A DNA stretch of 64,000 nt from Paenibacillus selenitireducens (GCF_002021565.1 NZ_MSZX01000001.1:124027-188026); one strand, 5' to 3'. Counted from the stretch's first letter, positions 8,705-18,846 are shown. Numbers and translations: made by a program. Notes: generated by a model from the sequence alone, not told the origin.

Positions 8705-9748
8705 ATGGGTGTGAAAATTAAGGATGTAGCACGTGTGGCAGGCGTGTCCGTCACGAGCGTATCCCGCGTCTTGAACAAAGGCGAGCATGTTAGCGAGAAG
8801 CTGGAGAAGAAGGTTCTCCGAGCGATTGAGGAACTCAACTATTCGCCCAGTCTAATCGCCAAGAGCCTGAAGCGGAATAAGACGAATTTGATCGGGGTGA
8901 TCATCCCGGATATTACGTCTCATTTTCAGGCAACGATTCTTAGCAGTATTGAGGAGACGGCCGGGAAAAAGGGCTATAACCTGCTCGTATCCAACATTGT
9001 GGAAGATACCGAAAAAGTTGTAAAGTATCTGAATGTGTTCCAAGACATGCGTGTTGATGGCATCGTTCTGATGCATGCGAAGATGAATGACGATATCCGG
9101 CACTTTCTGACGAAAACGCAAATTCCGCTCGTGGTCCATGCCGACCTGGGCATGAATCTGCCAACGGTCATCATTGACGATTACAAGGCCGGTTACGATG
9201 CAACATCTTACCTCATTCAGGAAGGTCATCAGCGCATTGCGATGATCGCGGGAGACATGCGGGACTTAAGCGCGGGCAGAAAGCGGTATGAAGGCTACCT
9301 AGCTGCATGCAAGGATCATGGTTTGACAGTGGATGAATCTATTATCCGTTTTGGCGATTATAAGCTGGCAACCGGTTACAAACTTATGAACGAGCTCCTT
9401 ACAGAAGCCGGCGGCTCCTTTACCTCTGTATTCGCGGCGAGCGACGATATGGCGGTTGGCGCTATGAACTGTATTCAGGATCACCAATTGCATATTCCGG
9501 GCGATATTTCCGTCATGGGCTTCGACGGCAGCCAGATCGCTGATGTCGTCAGGCCAAGACTTACGACAATCAAGCAGCCTGTGGACCAAATCGGGCAAAT
9601 GACGATCGATCTGCTCCTGAACCTCATTGAACAGAGTGCTGCTCCGTCAAGCTTACAACCGATGAGGAAGGTTATTCTGGCACATGAGCTGATTGCGAAG
9701 GGAAGCTGCCGCAACATATCAGGAAAGATTGGCCCTTTAATTCAGTAG
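8705..9748 (+). CDS. LacI-family transcriptional regulator
   Basis: Probable repressor of this cassette. The N-terminal helix-turn-helix reads VKIKDVARVAGVSVTSVSRVLN, with a hinge at YSPSLIAKSLKRN. A periplasmic-binding-protein-like effector domain begins at LIGVIIPDI. I chose ATG 8705; TTG 8696 is also in frame but family members start just before the HTH. It lies directly after the GDPD gene, so it is probably part of the operon it controls. The two identical palindromes at 2318 and 2389 are the best operator candidates, which would make it autoregulatory. The inducer is unknown. Confidence 0.92.
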   Translation: MGVKIKDVARVAGVSVTSVSRVLNKGEHVSEKLEKKVLRAIEELNYSPSLIAKSLKRNKTNLIGVIIPDITSHFQATILSSIEETAGKKGYNLLVSNIVEDTEKVVKYLNVFQDMRVDGIVLMHAKMNDDIRHFLTKTQIPLVVHADLGMNLPTVIIDDYKAGYDATSYLIQEGHQRIAMIAGDMRDLSAGRKRYEGYLAACKDHGLTVDESIIRFGDYKLATGYKLMNELLTEAGGSFTSVFAASDDMAVGAMNCIQDHQLHIPGDISVMGFDGSQIADVVRPRLTTIKQPVDQIGQMTIDLLLNLIEQSAAPSSLQPMRKVILAHELIAKGSCRNISGKIGPLIQ

Positions 9749-9762
9749 AGAAGGCGTGCGAA

Positions 9763-11124
9763 ATGAACAAACAACAAGATAAACCTTTGACATTATTCGG
9801 ATTGACTTGGCCCATCTTTCTGGAACAGTTTTTGCAGACGATCATCTTGAACATTGACACGCTGATGCTTAGTAAGTATTCAGATCGAGCTGTAGCCGCC
9901 GTAGGTGTGTCCAGCCAGATCTTAACCGTGGCGTATCTGATGTTCGGATTCGTTACGGTAGGGCTCAGCGTATTTATATCTCAACTGCTGGGCGCAGGCA
10001 AAGAACAGGAGGCTTCCAAGGTGGGCTCCATTTCTATGGGCTTAAATTTAATCTTTGGCGTCGCAGTAAGCTTAATTTTGGTAGTTTTCGCTAAACCGCT
10101 GCTGGTGATGATGAAGCTGCCGCCGGAATTGATGGAGGAAGGCTACACATTTTTATTCACGATGGGATGGTTCTCTTTTATCGTCGCCATCATGAATACG
10201 GCGAACGCGATTTTGCGGATGCACGGTTTTGTGAGACAGATGCTTTTATTATCCTTTGCTGTCATCGTATTGAATGTGATTGGGAATTATCTCTTCATTT
10301 ACGGGCCTTTGGGCATTCCAGTGCTTGGCGTGAAGGGGGTTGCACTGGCGACGGGCATGAGCCGGATCATCGGGTTAGCGATAGTGTTGTATATGCTTAT
10401 GAAGTACATGCGTCACCCGCTATCTTATAAGCAAATGTTCCGTTTCCCTATCGACTACGTCAAAGAGATCATGAAGATCGGCATTCCGTCAGCAGGCGAG
10501 AATATCTCTTATATGGCATCACAAGTTTTTATTACGTATTTTGTTGCGATTCTGGGTACTGCTGCACTGACGACCAAAATATATACTCAGAACATCACAA
10601 CCTTCGTATTCTTGTTCTCGGTGTCGATCGGACAAGCTACGTCGATGATCATCGGGCGATTGATTGGAGCAGCCAAATATGATGATGCTTATCGGCAATG
10701 TTATCGGAGTTTAAAAATCGGTCTGCTGATTACCTTCGGCATTGGATGCTTGCTGAATGTGTTCTCTAGGCCGCTGATTAGCTTATTCACCAGTGATGAG
10801 GAAGTTATCCATCTGGGGCAGATGCTGATGCTGCTCTCGCTTGTACTCGAGGCCGCAAGGGCATGCAATGTGATCGTCATTGCCGCACTTAACGCTGCAG
10901 GGGAAGTGAAATATCCTGTTTTTATGGGGCTTATTTCCATGTGGGGTGTCAGCATTCCGCTTGCCTATCTGTTTGGTATCGTATTTCATTTAGGCATACC
11001 CGGCATATGGATCGCTTTTATTGTGGATGAATGGCTGCGCGGTGCGCTCATGCTGCTGCGGTGGCGCACGCGCAAATGGCAGCAAATCCGGTTTAACCTG
11101 ATTAGCAGGGCAAAAGAAATGTAA
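9763..11124 (+). CDS. MATE-family multidrug/metabolite exporter
   Basis: Polytopic antiporter of 453 residues with about twelve hydrophobic segments in two homologous halves. It starts LTLFGLTWPIFLEQFLQ and has the GLSVFISQLLGAGKE segment typical of MATE proteins, with a matching IGQATSMIIGRLIGAAK in the second half. It starts 14 bases after the lacI-type gene and ends at a strong terminator, so it is the last gene of the cassette. Its role next to an importer and hydrolases is unclear; it could expel a by-product. Confidence 0.9.
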   Translation: MNKQQDKPLTLFGLTWPIFLEQFLQTIILNIDTLMLSKYSDRAVAAVGVSSQILTVAYLMFGFVTVGLSVFISQLLGAGKEQEASKVGSISMGLNLIFGVAVSLILVVFAKPLLVMMKLPPELMEEGYTFLFTMGWFSFIVAIMNTANAILRMHGFVRQMLLLSFAVIVLNVIGNYLFIYGPLGIPVLGVKGVALATGMSRIIGLAIVLYMLMKYMRHPLSYKQMFRFPIDYVKEIMKIGIPSAGENISYMASQVFITYFVAILGTAALTTKIYTQNITTFVFLFSVSIGQATSMIIGRLIGAAKYDDAYRQCYRSLKIGLLITFGIGCLLNVFSRPLISLFTSDEEVIHLGQMLMLLSLVLEAARACNVIVIAALNAAGEVKYPVFMGLISMWGVSIPLAYLFGIVFHLGIPGIWIAFIVDEWLRGALMLLRWRTRKWQQIRFNLISRAKEM

Positions 11125-11129
11125 CAGAA

Positions 11130-11179
11130 ACAGGGTACTCTCGCGACTTTTGATCGTTTCTGAGAATACCCTGTTTTTT
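11130..11179 (+). terminator. Terminator ending the ABC/GDPD/MATE cassette
   Basis: ACAGGGTA pairs with TACCCTGT, extended inside by CTCTC/GAGA, and is followed by six T residues. It begins six bases after the MATE stop and stops transcription before the convergent ppx gene. Confidence 0.85.
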
Positions 11180-11220
11180 GGTGTGTAGGAAAGCAGAACA
11201 AGACATGGTGTCGTTCTAAG

Positions 11221-12741
11221 CTAGCTAGTTAGCACAGGGGTTAGATCCCACGCTTTATGAAACTCTTTTGCTGCACCTTGCACTTCCATCTCTTCAAAGG
11301 TGATTCCGCGATGCTGCAAGGCTTGAATTCGTAAACTGTTTTTCTTAACCTGAACATCTATTTCTTCAATGGATTGGGTTTCACTTTTGTCGAGTGCAAT
11401 GGCAAGCTGCAGCAATGACCCAAGTTTGTATATTCGCGAATAGTCATGCTCATCAAGTATTTCTTTGTACTCGACAGCCATTTGACGGGCACGACTTTTG
11501 GTCGTATATGAGGCGATGATGGCGCTTAGTACAAGCTCACGATGGGTTATGCCGTATAACCGCGCATGCATGATCATATAGAAGGTGTGTTGGTTATATC
11601 CATAATAATCAATGTTCGTACCGATCCGGTAGAGTAATGATGCAATATGCAAATAACGAGCGTCCTCTTCAGGCAGACCTTTATATTCACGGAGCCCTGC
11701 AAATAACAATCCGCCTAATCGATCCACTTGGCGAGTATGTTCTTGCGGTAAGGATGACAAATGCAGAGCAATGAGATTATGTAAACTGTATTCCAGTACA
11801 TCAGGAACGAGTGGAGCGTCAGGTTGAATCATTTCATAGAACAAGCCGTCACGAATTCCAGAAGCGCTCATGATATAGTGACTGCAACCGCAGTGCTGGA
11901 ATAAGGTTTGAAGAATAACAATCCCGGGGCAGATAATATCCGCACGATCCTTGGATAAGCCTGGAACATTTTTACGCTTGGATAAGGGAAGCGCACGCAA
12001 CTTCTGCAGCATTTGGGATACACTTTCGTCTTCCATTTGGTAATGATGGATCCGGTTCAAAGGATACTTCGTACGAAGCTGTTCGATCTTGGCAATCGTG
12101 CGCACGGCTCCGCCTAACCCGATCATGGGTAAGCCTGGAGCTTCAGCTAACCAAGGTTCTTCTAGCATGGCTTGTCTCACCATATCTTGAATTCTTCGCA
12201 TATCTGAGTCAGATAGCGGATCGCTTTGTCCATAGGTTTTGGAAGTGTTTACGCAACCGAAAGGGAACGAGATGCTCTTAACGATTTTCCGGTGACGAAA
12301 CAAAGATATTTCCGAACTTCCACCCCCAATATCGATCAGAAATCCATCTGTCACATTCAAACTATTGGCCATTCCGATGAAGCCGTAGTATGCTTCCTGT
12401 TCCCCGGACAATACGTCGATTTGTAATCCCGTCATGCTATTTAAATAGGAAATGATCTCATCCCGATTGGATGCGTTTCGAATGGCTGCCGTAGCGGCTA
12501 TTCGAATTGTGTCTACATAGTGAATGTCACAAATACGCTTGAAATGATTTAATTTATCAACCATGGGTTGAAGTTGAAGGATATCGATTCGATGATCTGA
12601 GTCGACGAGTTCGCTTAACCTTGCCGTATATTTACTTTCATCAATGACTTGGAAGGCCCCGTTCTCTGAACGGCCGTAGACCACGAGCCGAATGGAATTG
12701 GATCCGATGTCGATGATGCCTATACGTTGTGTATTATGCAT
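11221..12741 (-). CDS. ppx: Exopolyphosphatase, Ppx/GppA family
   Basis: Hydrolyses terminal phosphates of polyphosphate (or pppGpp in GppA relatives); 506 residues, cytoplasmic. The N-terminal ASKHA fold begins IGIIDIGSNSIRLVVYG; LIDIGGGSSEIS is the second phosphate-binding loop. The C-terminal half is helical and HD-like (about residues 310-500), as in long Ppx proteins. It faces ppk across the cassette. Ppx and GppA cannot be told apart safely by eye, but pairing with ppk favours exopolyphosphatase. Confidence 0.9.
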   Translation of the reverse strand: MHNTQRIGIIDIGSNSIRLVVYGRSENGAFQVIDESKYTARLSELVDSDHRIDILQLQPMVDKLNHFKRICDIHYVDTIRIAATAAIRNASNRDEIISYLNSMTGLQIDVLSGEQEAYYGFIGMANSLNVTDGFLIDIGGGSSEISLFRHRKIVKSISFPFGCVNTSKTYGQSDPLSDSDMRRIQDMVRQAMLEEPWLAEAPGLPMIGLGGAVRTIAKIEQLRTKYPLNRIHHYQMEDESVSQMLQKLRALPLSKRKNVPGLSKDRADIICPGIVILQTLFQHCGCSHYIMSASGIRDGLFYEMIQPDAPLVPDVLEYSLHNLIALHLSSLPQEHTRQVDRLGGLLFAGLREYKGLPEEDARYLHIASLLYRIGTNIDYYGYNQHTFYMIMHARLYGITHRELVLSAIIASYTTKSRARQMAVEYKEILDEHDYSRIYKLGSLLQLAIALDKSETQSIEEIDVQVKKNSLRIQALQHRGITFEEMEVQGAAKEFHKAWDLTPVLTS

Positions 12742-12867
12742 GCGGATGCCCCTTTTCTACTATGATTTCTGCTATTGTATCATCATTTCAAGATCCTATG
12801 AAAGCTGTTACAAAAAACCTTGATGGGTGTGATAAAGCAATTCTATCCCTTATTTCTAGGTTTCATG

Positions 12868-12896
12868 TTCACATAACAGTCGAAGTCTTATATTAT
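12868..12896 (+). promoter_or_regulatory. Probable sigma-A promoter of citZ-icd-mdh
   Basis: TTCACA (12868-12873), a 17-base spacer and TATTAT (12891-12896) form a good vegetative promoter about 120 bases before citZ. The leader is long and AT-rich. I could not identify a confident CcpC or CcpA site. Confidence 0.55.
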
Positions 12897-13014
12897 TAGT
12901 ATAGCAAGAAGTATTGACAAATAGAGGGAATCGGATTTTTTTTACAGTTTACTTCGCTAAACTTATCATTTTCTATCGTTATATTCGCGGCAAACATGCA
13001 AAGGAGAGAGGTTT

Positions 13015-14127
13015 ATGACAGCGACAAAAGGCTTAGAAGGAATTGTTGCAACAACTTCATCGATCAGTTCGATAATTGACGGTGTGCTTACGTATCGTGG
13101 CTATAACATTGATGATCTTGCAATAAATGCAACTTTTGAAGAAGTAATCTATTTACTTTGGTTCGGAAGACTTCCGTTGCAATCAGAGTTGGATCAATTG
13201 TTGAGTGAGCTGAGTGCTGCTTCTACAATTCCTCCTCAAGTGATTGAGCAAATTAGATTATACCCTAAAGACACCAATACGATGGCTGCATTGCGATCAG
13301 CTGTCTCTGCACTTGCTTTGTATGACGAAACAGCGAATGATATGACTCCCGAAGCAAACACACAGAAAGCGATTAAATTGCAGGCGCAATTACCTACGAT
13401 TGTAGCCGCATTATCCCGTATTCGCTCTGGCTTAGAGCCCATTGCTCCCAAGTCCGGCGTTACTATTGCACATAACTTCTTATACATGTTGAACGGTGAA
13501 GAACCAAGCGACTTGGCTGTGCAAGCCTTGAATCAAGCGCTTGTATTACATGCGGATCATGAGTTGAACGCTTCCACGTTCGCAGCTCGTGTAACCGTAG
13601 CCACGTTATCCGATATTTACTCGGGCGTGACCTCTGCGATCGGTGCATTGAAGGGGCCTCTTCATGGCGGAGCGAACGAAGCGGTTATGGTCATGTTGGA
13701 GGAAATCGGATCCTTTGATCAAGTGGAAGATTTCATTCAGACAAAGTTAGATAACAGAGAGAAGATCATGGGCTTTGGCCATCGTGTATATAAGAACGGG
13801 GATCCTCGCGCCAAACATTTGCAGAAGATGTCGCAAGATTTGAGTCAATTGCAAGGGAACTCTGAATTATATGAAATGTCCGTTCGAATCGAAGAGATGG
13901 TTACCGGCCAAAAAGGCTTGAAGCCTAATGTAGATTTCTATTCCGCTTCTGTATATACGATTCTTGGCATTCCAAGAGAGTTATTTACCCTCATCTTTGC
14001 GATTAGCCGTGTATCCGGATGGACAGCGCATATCTTGGAGCAATATGAGAACAATCGTATCATTCGTCCACGCGCAGAATATACAGGCCTTACCAATCAA
14101 AAATATGTTCCGATTCAAAATCGTTAA
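13015..14127 (+). CDS. citZ: Citrate synthase
   Basis: Condenses oxaloacetate and acetyl-CoA to citrate, opening the TCA cycle. It has 370 residues, the length of the short Gram-positive type. Catalytic segments are visible: His in LHADHELNAS, His in MGFGHRVYK and Asp in KPNVDFYSA. GGAGAGAGG lies before ATG. It is followed by icd and mdh in the same direction, the usual Bacillus order. Confidence 0.97.
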   Translation: MTATKGLEGIVATTSSISSIIDGVLTYRGYNIDDLAINATFEEVIYLLWFGRLPLQSELDQLLSELSAASTIPPQVIEQIRLYPKDTNTMAALRSAVSALALYDETANDMTPEANTQKAIKLQAQLPTIVAALSRIRSGLEPIAPKSGVTIAHNFLYMLNGEEPSDLAVQALNQALVLHADHELNASTFAARVTVATLSDIYSGVTSAIGALKGPLHGGANEAVMVMLEEIGSFDQVEDFIQTKLDNREKIMGFGHRVYKNGDPRAKHLQKMSQDLSQLQGNSELYEMSVRIEEMVTGQKGLKPNVDFYSASVYTILGIPRELFTLIFAISRVSGWTAHILEQYENNRIIRPRAEYTGLTNQKYVPIQNR

Positions 14128-14197
14128 ACTTTCAGGTATGATCATAGAAGAAGTAGTTTCATAGATTTCGCAAGTAGATGAAGGAGGACTTTATTTT

Positions 14198-15490
14198 ATG
14201 CAACTCGAGAAATTCGCATTACCAACCGAAGGTGACAAAATTACAATTGATAACGGGAAATTACAAGTACCTAATCAGCCCATCATTCCATTTATTGAAG
14301 GCGATGGCACAGGTCGCGACATTTGGAAAGCTTCCAAGCGCGTACTGGATGCAGCGGTTGCCAAAGCGTACAATGGCGAGAAACAAATCGCGTGGTACGA
14401 AGTATTCGCAGGAGAGAAAGCGTTTAATGCGTATGGCGAATGGTTGCCTAACGATACATTAACAGCGATCCGTGAATATATTGTAGCTATCAAAGGACCT
14501 TTGACTACGCCGATCGGCGGCGGTATTCGTTCTTTGAACGTTGCGCTTCGTCAAGAGCTGGATTTGTATGTATGTTTGCGCCCGGTTCGTTATTTCGATG
14601 GCGTACCTTCACCTGTCAAACGTCCTGAGCTTGTGGATATGGTTATTTTCCGCGAGAACACAGAAGACATCTATGCAGGTATTGAATATGCTTCTGGATC
14701 TGAAGAAGTGAAGAAAGTACTAGAATTCTTGCAACAAGAGATGGGCGTGAACAAAATTCGCTTCCCTGAGACTTCCGGTATCGGTATCAAACCTGTATCT
14801 GAAGATGGTTCGAAACGTCTCGTTCGCGCTGCTGTTGAATATGCTATAGAACATGAACGTAAGAGTGTAACGCTTGTTCATAAAGGGAACATCATGAAAT
14901 ACACCGAAGGCGCATTCAAGAACTGGGGATACGAAGTGGCTGAGCAAGAGTTCGGCGATAAAGTATTCACATGGGATCAATACGACCGTATCAAAGCGGC
15001 TGAAGGCTTAGACGCTGCGAACAAAGCTCAAGCTGATGCGCTTGCAGCAGGTGCGATTCTAGTCAAAGACGCGATTGCAGATATCGCATTGCAACAAGTA
15101 TTGACTCGTCCAACGGATTTCGATGTGATTGCGACATTGAACTTGAATGGCGACTATTTGTCCGATGCCCTTGCAGCGCAAGTAGGCGGAATCGGTATCG
15201 CTCCAGGAGCGAACATCAACTATGTAACAGGACACGCAATTTTTGAAGCAACACATGGTACAGCACCGAAATATGCGGATCTTGACGTTGTAAATCCGGG
15301 TTCCGTTATTCTTTCCGGCGTGATGTTGCTTGAGCACTTAGGCTGGCAAGAAGCTGCGGATTTAATCTATAAAGGGATGGCTACTTCCATTAACAACAAA
15401 ACCGTTACTTACGACTTTGCACGTCTAATGGAAGGCGCTACAGAAGTGAAATGTTCTGCATTTGCAGACGAAATTATTAAAAACATGTAG
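14198..15490 (+). CDS. icd: Isocitrate dehydrogenase (NADP-dependent)
   Basis: Oxidatively decarboxylates isocitrate to 2-oxoglutarate. The 430 residues include the substrate loop around [26 protein letters not shown] and the metal/substrate motif [31 protein letters not shown] and GTAPKYAD mark the cofactor side. GGAGG lies ten bases upstream of ATG 14198. It is the middle gene of citZ-icd-mdh, 70 bases after citZ and without an intervening terminator. Confidence 0.97.
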   Translation: MQLEKFALPTEGDKITIDNGKLQVPNQPIIPFIEGDGTGRDIWKASKRVLDAAVAKAYNGEKQIAWYEVFAGEKAFNAYGEWLPNDTLTAIREYIVAIKGPLTTPIGGGIRSLNVALRQELDLYVCLRPVRYFDGVPSPVKRPELVDMVIFRENTEDIYAGIEYASGSEEVKKVLEFLQQEMGVNKIRFPETSGIGIKPVSEDGSKRLVRAAVEYAIEHERKSVTLVHKGNIMKYTEGAFKNWGYEVAEQEFGDKVFTWDQYDRIKAAEGLDAANKAQADALAAGAILVKDAIADIALQQVLTRPTDFDVIATLNLNGDYLSDALAAQVGGIGIAPGANINYVTGHAIFEATHGTAPKYADLDVVNPGSVILSGVMLLEHLGWQEAADLIYKGMATSINNKTVTYDFARLMEGATEVKCSAFADEIIKNM

Positions 15491-15516
15491 TTCACATGAA
15501 GGAGGCAATCGTAATC

Positions 15517-16458
15517 ATGGCGATTCAACGTAAAAAAATTACTGTTGTAGGTGCTGGGTTTACAGGTGCAACCACTGCCCTTATGTTAGCTCAAAAAGAA
15601 CTTGGAGATGTCGTATTGCTCGATATTCCCCAACTTGAGAACCCAACGAAGGGGAAAGCGCTAGATATGCTTGAAGCGAGTCCTGTTCAAGGTTTTGATA
15701 GCAGCATTATCGGTACATCCAATTATGAAGATACTGCGGATTCCGATATCGTGATCATTACTGCGGGTATTGCGCGTAAACCTGGTATGAGCCGTGATGA
15801 TTTGGTGAGTACGAATGCTGGAATCGTGAGATCGGTCTGCGAAAATATTAAAAAATATTGCCCAGAATCGATTGTCATTATCCTTAGCAACCCTGTTGAT
15901 GCGATGACATACGCGGCCTATGAAGCGCTTGGCTTCCCTAAAAACCGCGTGATCGGTCAATCCGGCGTCTTGGATACAGCTCGTTACTGTACATTTATTG
16001 CCCAAGAATTGAATGTTTCCGTGGAAGATGTTCGCGGGTTCGTGCTTGGCGGTCATGGGGATGATATGGTTCCTTTGGTTCGTTACTCCAATGTTGGCGG
16101 GATTCCAATTGAGAAATTAATTTCTGCTGAGCGGATCGAAGCCATCGTACAACGCACACGTGTTGGCGGCGGCGAAATCGTAAACTTGTTGGGTAACGGC
16201 AGTGCATACTATGCGCCAGCAGCATCTCTTGTCCAGATGGCTGAAGCGATTATCAAAGATAAGAAACGTATTATTCCAGTTATTGCCTTGCTTGAAGGCG
16301 AATATGGCTATAATAACTTATTCTTAGGTGTTCCAACGATTCTTGGCGGCAATGGCATCGAGAAAATATTCGAACTCGAGCTGACGCCAGAAGAAAAGGC
16401 AGCACTAGATAAATCAGCTGAATCCGTGCGGAACGTCATTCAAGTTGTCTCCGTCTAA
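15517..16458 (+). CDS. mdh: Malate dehydrogenase
   Basis: Interconverts malate and oxaloacetate with NAD; 313 residues from ATG 15517. The reading frame is open from 15496, but [17 protein letters not shown] is the normal start, and AAGGAGG (15499-15505) lies upstream. The Rossmann loop is [10 protein letters not shown], substrate arginines lie in [11 protein letters not shown], and the catalytic His is in [10 protein letters not shown] terminator follows, ending the citZ-icd-mdh unit. Confidence 0.97.
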   Translation: MAIQRKKITVVGAGFTGATTALMLAQKELGDVVLLDIPQLENPTKGKALDMLEASPVQGFDSSIIGTSNYEDTADSDIVIITAGIARKPGMSRDDLVSTNAGIVRSVCENIKKYCPESIVIILSNPVDAMTYAAYEALGFPKNRVIGQSGVLDTARYCTFIAQELNVSVEDVRGFVLGGHGDDMVPLVRYSNVGGIPIEKLISAERIEAIVQRTRVGGGEIVNLLGNGSAYYAPAASLVQMAEAIIKDKKRIIPVIALLEGEYGYNNLFLGVPTILGGNGIEKIFELELTPEEKAALDKSAESVRNVIQVVSV

Positions 16459-16481
16459 TGAACTCATAACGATAGGTATGA

Positions 16482-16520
16482 AACCTGAGCGGCCATAGGT
16501 ATTGGCCCTCAGGTTTTTTT
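16482..16520 (+). terminator. Terminator after mdh
   Basis: AACCTGAG pairs with CTCAGGTT, with GGCCA/TGGCC inside, followed by seven T residues. It begins 24 bases after the mdh stop. Confidence 0.88.
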
Positions 16521-16674
16521 ATTGCAGATTTTATAAAAAGTACCTCCAACCTAAGTAAGCAAGCCTTCCTCGACTTTTTCGTCCGGATGAGCTTTGCTAT
16601 TCCCGCAGACTGATAGATTGAGCCTCGTAAGGGTATCCTACCTATGCATAATACATTGAATAGGAGGCTCATAC

Positions 16675-17547
16675 ATGCCACAAAGTCAATCCAAGCAACA
16701 ACCCATTCAACCCCCGCAGCATCAGAACCAGCAGCCCGGAATAGAATCTCAAATGAATCCTCGTCCTCTATTTGAGGGGAAGAATTATAAACCGGCAGGG
16801 AAGCTGACAGGGAAAGTCGCAATCATCTCAGGGGGAGATAGCGGGATCGGAAGAGCCGTATCAGTTGCCTTTGCGAAGGAAGGCGCAGATGTTGCCATTC
16901 TGTATCTTAACGAAGATGCCGATGCGGCGGAGACGAGAACATGTATTGAACAGCTAGGACGCAAATGTCTGATCATTCCTGGCGATATCGGGGACGAGAA
17001 CTTCTCAAAAGACGCAGTGAAGCAAGTTGTAGCTGCGTGGGGGAAAATTGATATTGTCGTGAACAATGCTGCCGAGCAGCATCCGCAGAAATCCTTGGCT
17101 GATATTACGGCAGAACAGCTGCAGCGTACGTTCAAGACGAACATATTCGGGGCATTTTATTTAACGAAGATGGCGCTTCCGTATTTAACGCAAGGGAGTG
17201 TGATCATTAACACCGCCTCGATCACGGCTTATAAAGGGAGTCAAGATTTACTGGATTATTCGGCAACAAAAGGAGCCATGGTAGCCTTCACACGATCTCT
17301 AGCAGGCTCCTTAGTGGGACAAGGGATTCGTGTCAACGGTGTTGCACCGGGTCCGATCTGGACGCCATTAATTCCCGCAAGCTTCGACGAACAGCAGGTA
17401 AGCACCTTCGGATCGGATACACCTATGGGACGTCCGGGGCAACCCGAAGAATTAGCTGCAAGCTATGTTTTTCTTGCGAGCCAAGATTCGACGTATATGA
17501 CAGGACAGATGATCCATGTGAATGGCGGCGAAATCGTGAATGGATAA
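16675..17547 (+). CDS. SDR-family oxidoreductase, general-stress type
   Basis: Short-chain dehydrogenase of 290 residues with a Gln/Pro-rich N-terminal tail (QSKQQPIQPPQHQNQQ) before the Rossmann fold. The cofactor loop is GGDSGIGRA, NNAA follows, and catalytic YSATK lies near residue 210. The tail plus FEGKNYKPAGKLTGK closely matches the GSP39/YdaD group induced by stress in Bacilli. AGGAGG precedes ATG. It is monocistronic, with terminators on both sides. The substrate is unknown. Confidence 0.92.
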   Translation: MPQSQSKQQPIQPPQHQNQQPGIESQMNPRPLFEGKNYKPAGKLTGKVAIISGGDSGIGRAVSVAFAKEGADVAILYLNEDADAAETRTCIEQLGRKCLIIPGDIGDENFSKDAVKQVVAAWGKIDIVVNNAAEQHPQKSLADITAEQLQRTFKTNIFGAFYLTKMALPYLTQGSVIINTASITAYKGSQDLLDYSATKGAMVAFTRSLAGSLVGQGIRVNGVAPGPIWTPLIPASFDEQQVSTFGSDTPMGRPGQPEELAASYVFLASQDSTYMTGQMIHVNGGEIVNG

Positions 17548-17638
17548 TCGGAGTCCCGGAATGTCCTAGGCCAATTTGTATCGATTTGATGTCGGCTAAC
17601 GAATGTAAATAGCAGCAGCTCAATAGGCAGGAATGGAC

Positions 17639-17685
17639 AAGAACCGTAGAACGCGTGCTCAGGGCATACGCTGCGGTTCTTTTAT
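17639..17685 (+). terminator. Terminator after the SDR gene
   Basis: AAGAACCG pairs with CGGTTCTT around an extended inner stem, with a short T run after it. It lies 92 bases past the SDR stop. Confidence 0.7.
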
Positions 17686-17820
17686 TAAACCTATATCTAA
17701 CCTTTATCGTTCTTCTTCGAATGGCTTCGATAGTGGTTTTTCTCACCACATCAGAAAGTATGAAATTTGGAGAGGTGGCCGACATCAATTCAGAGTGCAG
17801 GAAACGGGATGAGGAATGAA

Positions 17821-17998
17821 CGGACACAGGAGCCCTTATTATGCAAAAAGCGTTCAAAATGCAGGTTGATCGGACACAGGAGCCCTTATTCTACTATAAA
17901 TAGGGTATATACTCATTATTGGTATAGAATAAGGGCATCTGTGTCCGCAAAATCGGCTAATCTGTGAGTATAGCAAAGAATAAGGTCTCTCGTGTCCG
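17821..17998. repeat. Nested-palindrome repeat, copy 1 (178 bp)
   Basis: Two forward arms (CGGACACAGGAGCCCTTATT at 17821 and again at 17871) are answered by two inverted arms ending at 17947 and 17998 (AATAAGGGCATCTGTGTCCG and AATAAGGTCTCTCGTGTCCG). This makes one hairpin nested in another. The same layout recurs at 34102 and, with different sequence, at 61447. A short conserved linker with TTCAAAATGCAG lies between the forward arms. No coding frame is convincing. Confidence 0.88.
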
Positions 17999-18009
17999 CC
18001 TTTGCTCCC

Positions 18010-18120
18010 GGATTTCTACGACAGTTGGTTTGAAACACCAACACACCTCTCCTATCGACCAACGTATAGGTTTACACAATAAAGAACCGTCGGGTGATCT
18101 TCACTGACGGTTTTTCTCAT
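18010..18120 (+). repeat. 110-bp intergenic repeat carrying a terminator, copy 1
   Basis: This segment is closely similar to 34318-34430. Shared blocks include TCTACGACAG, AACACCAAC, CTCTCCTATC, ACCAACGTATAGGTT and the terminal hairpin AACCGTC/GACGGTT (18085-18112) with TTTTT. In both places it follows a nested-palindrome copy. A conserved single strand ending in a terminator could be the tail of a small RNA; no promoter was identified. Confidence 0.7.
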
Positions 18121-18148
18121 GGTAAAAAGCACTCAAATTGCAGTGTGA

Positions 18149-18227
18149 GCGGACACAGGAGCGCTTATCATGCTAAACATAAGTTATATACTCAGGATTA
18201 GTATAGAATAAGGGCATCCGTGTCCGC
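18149..18227. repeat. Nested-palindrome repeat, inner half only
   Basis: Only the inner pair of arms is present: GCGGACACAGGAGCGCTTAT from 18149 and the inverted arm ending GTGTCCGC at 18227. The inner span (18150-18226, 77 bp) equals that of copy 1 exactly. The upstream linker (GCACTCAAATTGCAG) is retained but the outer forward arm is missing. Confidence 0.85.
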
Positions 18228-18252
18228 AAAAGCGGATAATCTTCATTTTTCA

Positions 18253-18846
18253 CTATTCCGTCTCCGATAACTCATCGAGTGTTTTCTCGAAACTCGGCGC
18301 AAGATACTGTAGAAAATATTCGACTTCGGGCATATCAAATGCTTGTAATTTTGCAATCGTCTGTTTCTTCGCTTCTGCAAACTCCCGGTTCCCTGCCGTT
18401 AATTCCGTTACGCATTTCAGATAGGCATCTAATAGATCCGCTGCTTTCACATATTTGTGTAATTCGGGATGTTCTGATGATTTACTATCCAGCAAGGGAG
18501 AATAGGCAGCGAGTAAGCTTGGCGGCACCATACTTACCAAACGTTCGGAAGCTATACTTTCAATTTCACGGAAGTTAGCTAAGATTCGTGGATTGTGATG
18601 TTTTACGGGCGTCGGGATATCTCCTGTGAACACTTCTGTCGCGTCGTGAAATAAAGCTAACGTGATCGCATGGTTCGTATCAACATGTCTTCCAAATTCG
18701 ATATTCCCGATCGTACAGAGCATGTGGGTGAGTAGAGCGACATGAAAGGAGTGCTCAGCGACATTTTCAGGCATCACATTTCGCATGAGACTCCAACGTT
18801 CAATATACCGAAGCCTATACATATAGGCTGAAAAATGCTTCTCCAT
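18253..18846 (-). CDS. HD-domain 5'-deoxynucleotidase, YfbR-like
   Basis: Removes phosphate from deoxynucleoside 5'-monophosphates; 197 residues, close to the 199 of E. coli YfbR. The frame is open to 19005, but the family starts at MEKHFSAYMYRLRYIERW. GGAGGA ten bases before ATG 18846 fits that start. HD-fold metal ligands are His in EHSFHVALL and His-Asp in LFHDATEV. It is divergent from the fumarase gene, with 148 bases between the two starts. Confidence 0.88.
   Translation of the reverse strand: MEKHFSAYMYRLRYIERWSLMRNVMPENVAEHSFHVALLTHMLCTIGNIEFGRHVDTNHAITLALFHDATEVFTGDIPTPVKHHNPRILANFREIESIASERLVSMVPPSLLAAYSPLLDSKSSEHPELHKYVKAADLLDAYLKCVTELTAGNREFAEAKKQTIAKLQAFDMPEVEYFLQYLAPSFEKTLDELSETE

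Noticed and set aside
16623-16640. GGGTAT as a sigma-B -10 box before the SDR stress gene
   Set aside because: No GTTT-type -35 box lies at the proper distance, and sigma-B is not assured in this group.
17639-18245. CRISPR-like reading of the CGGACACAG repeats
   Set aside because: The copies are paired as inverted arms with conserved linkers, not as regularly spaced direct repeats with unique spacers, and no cas genes are present.
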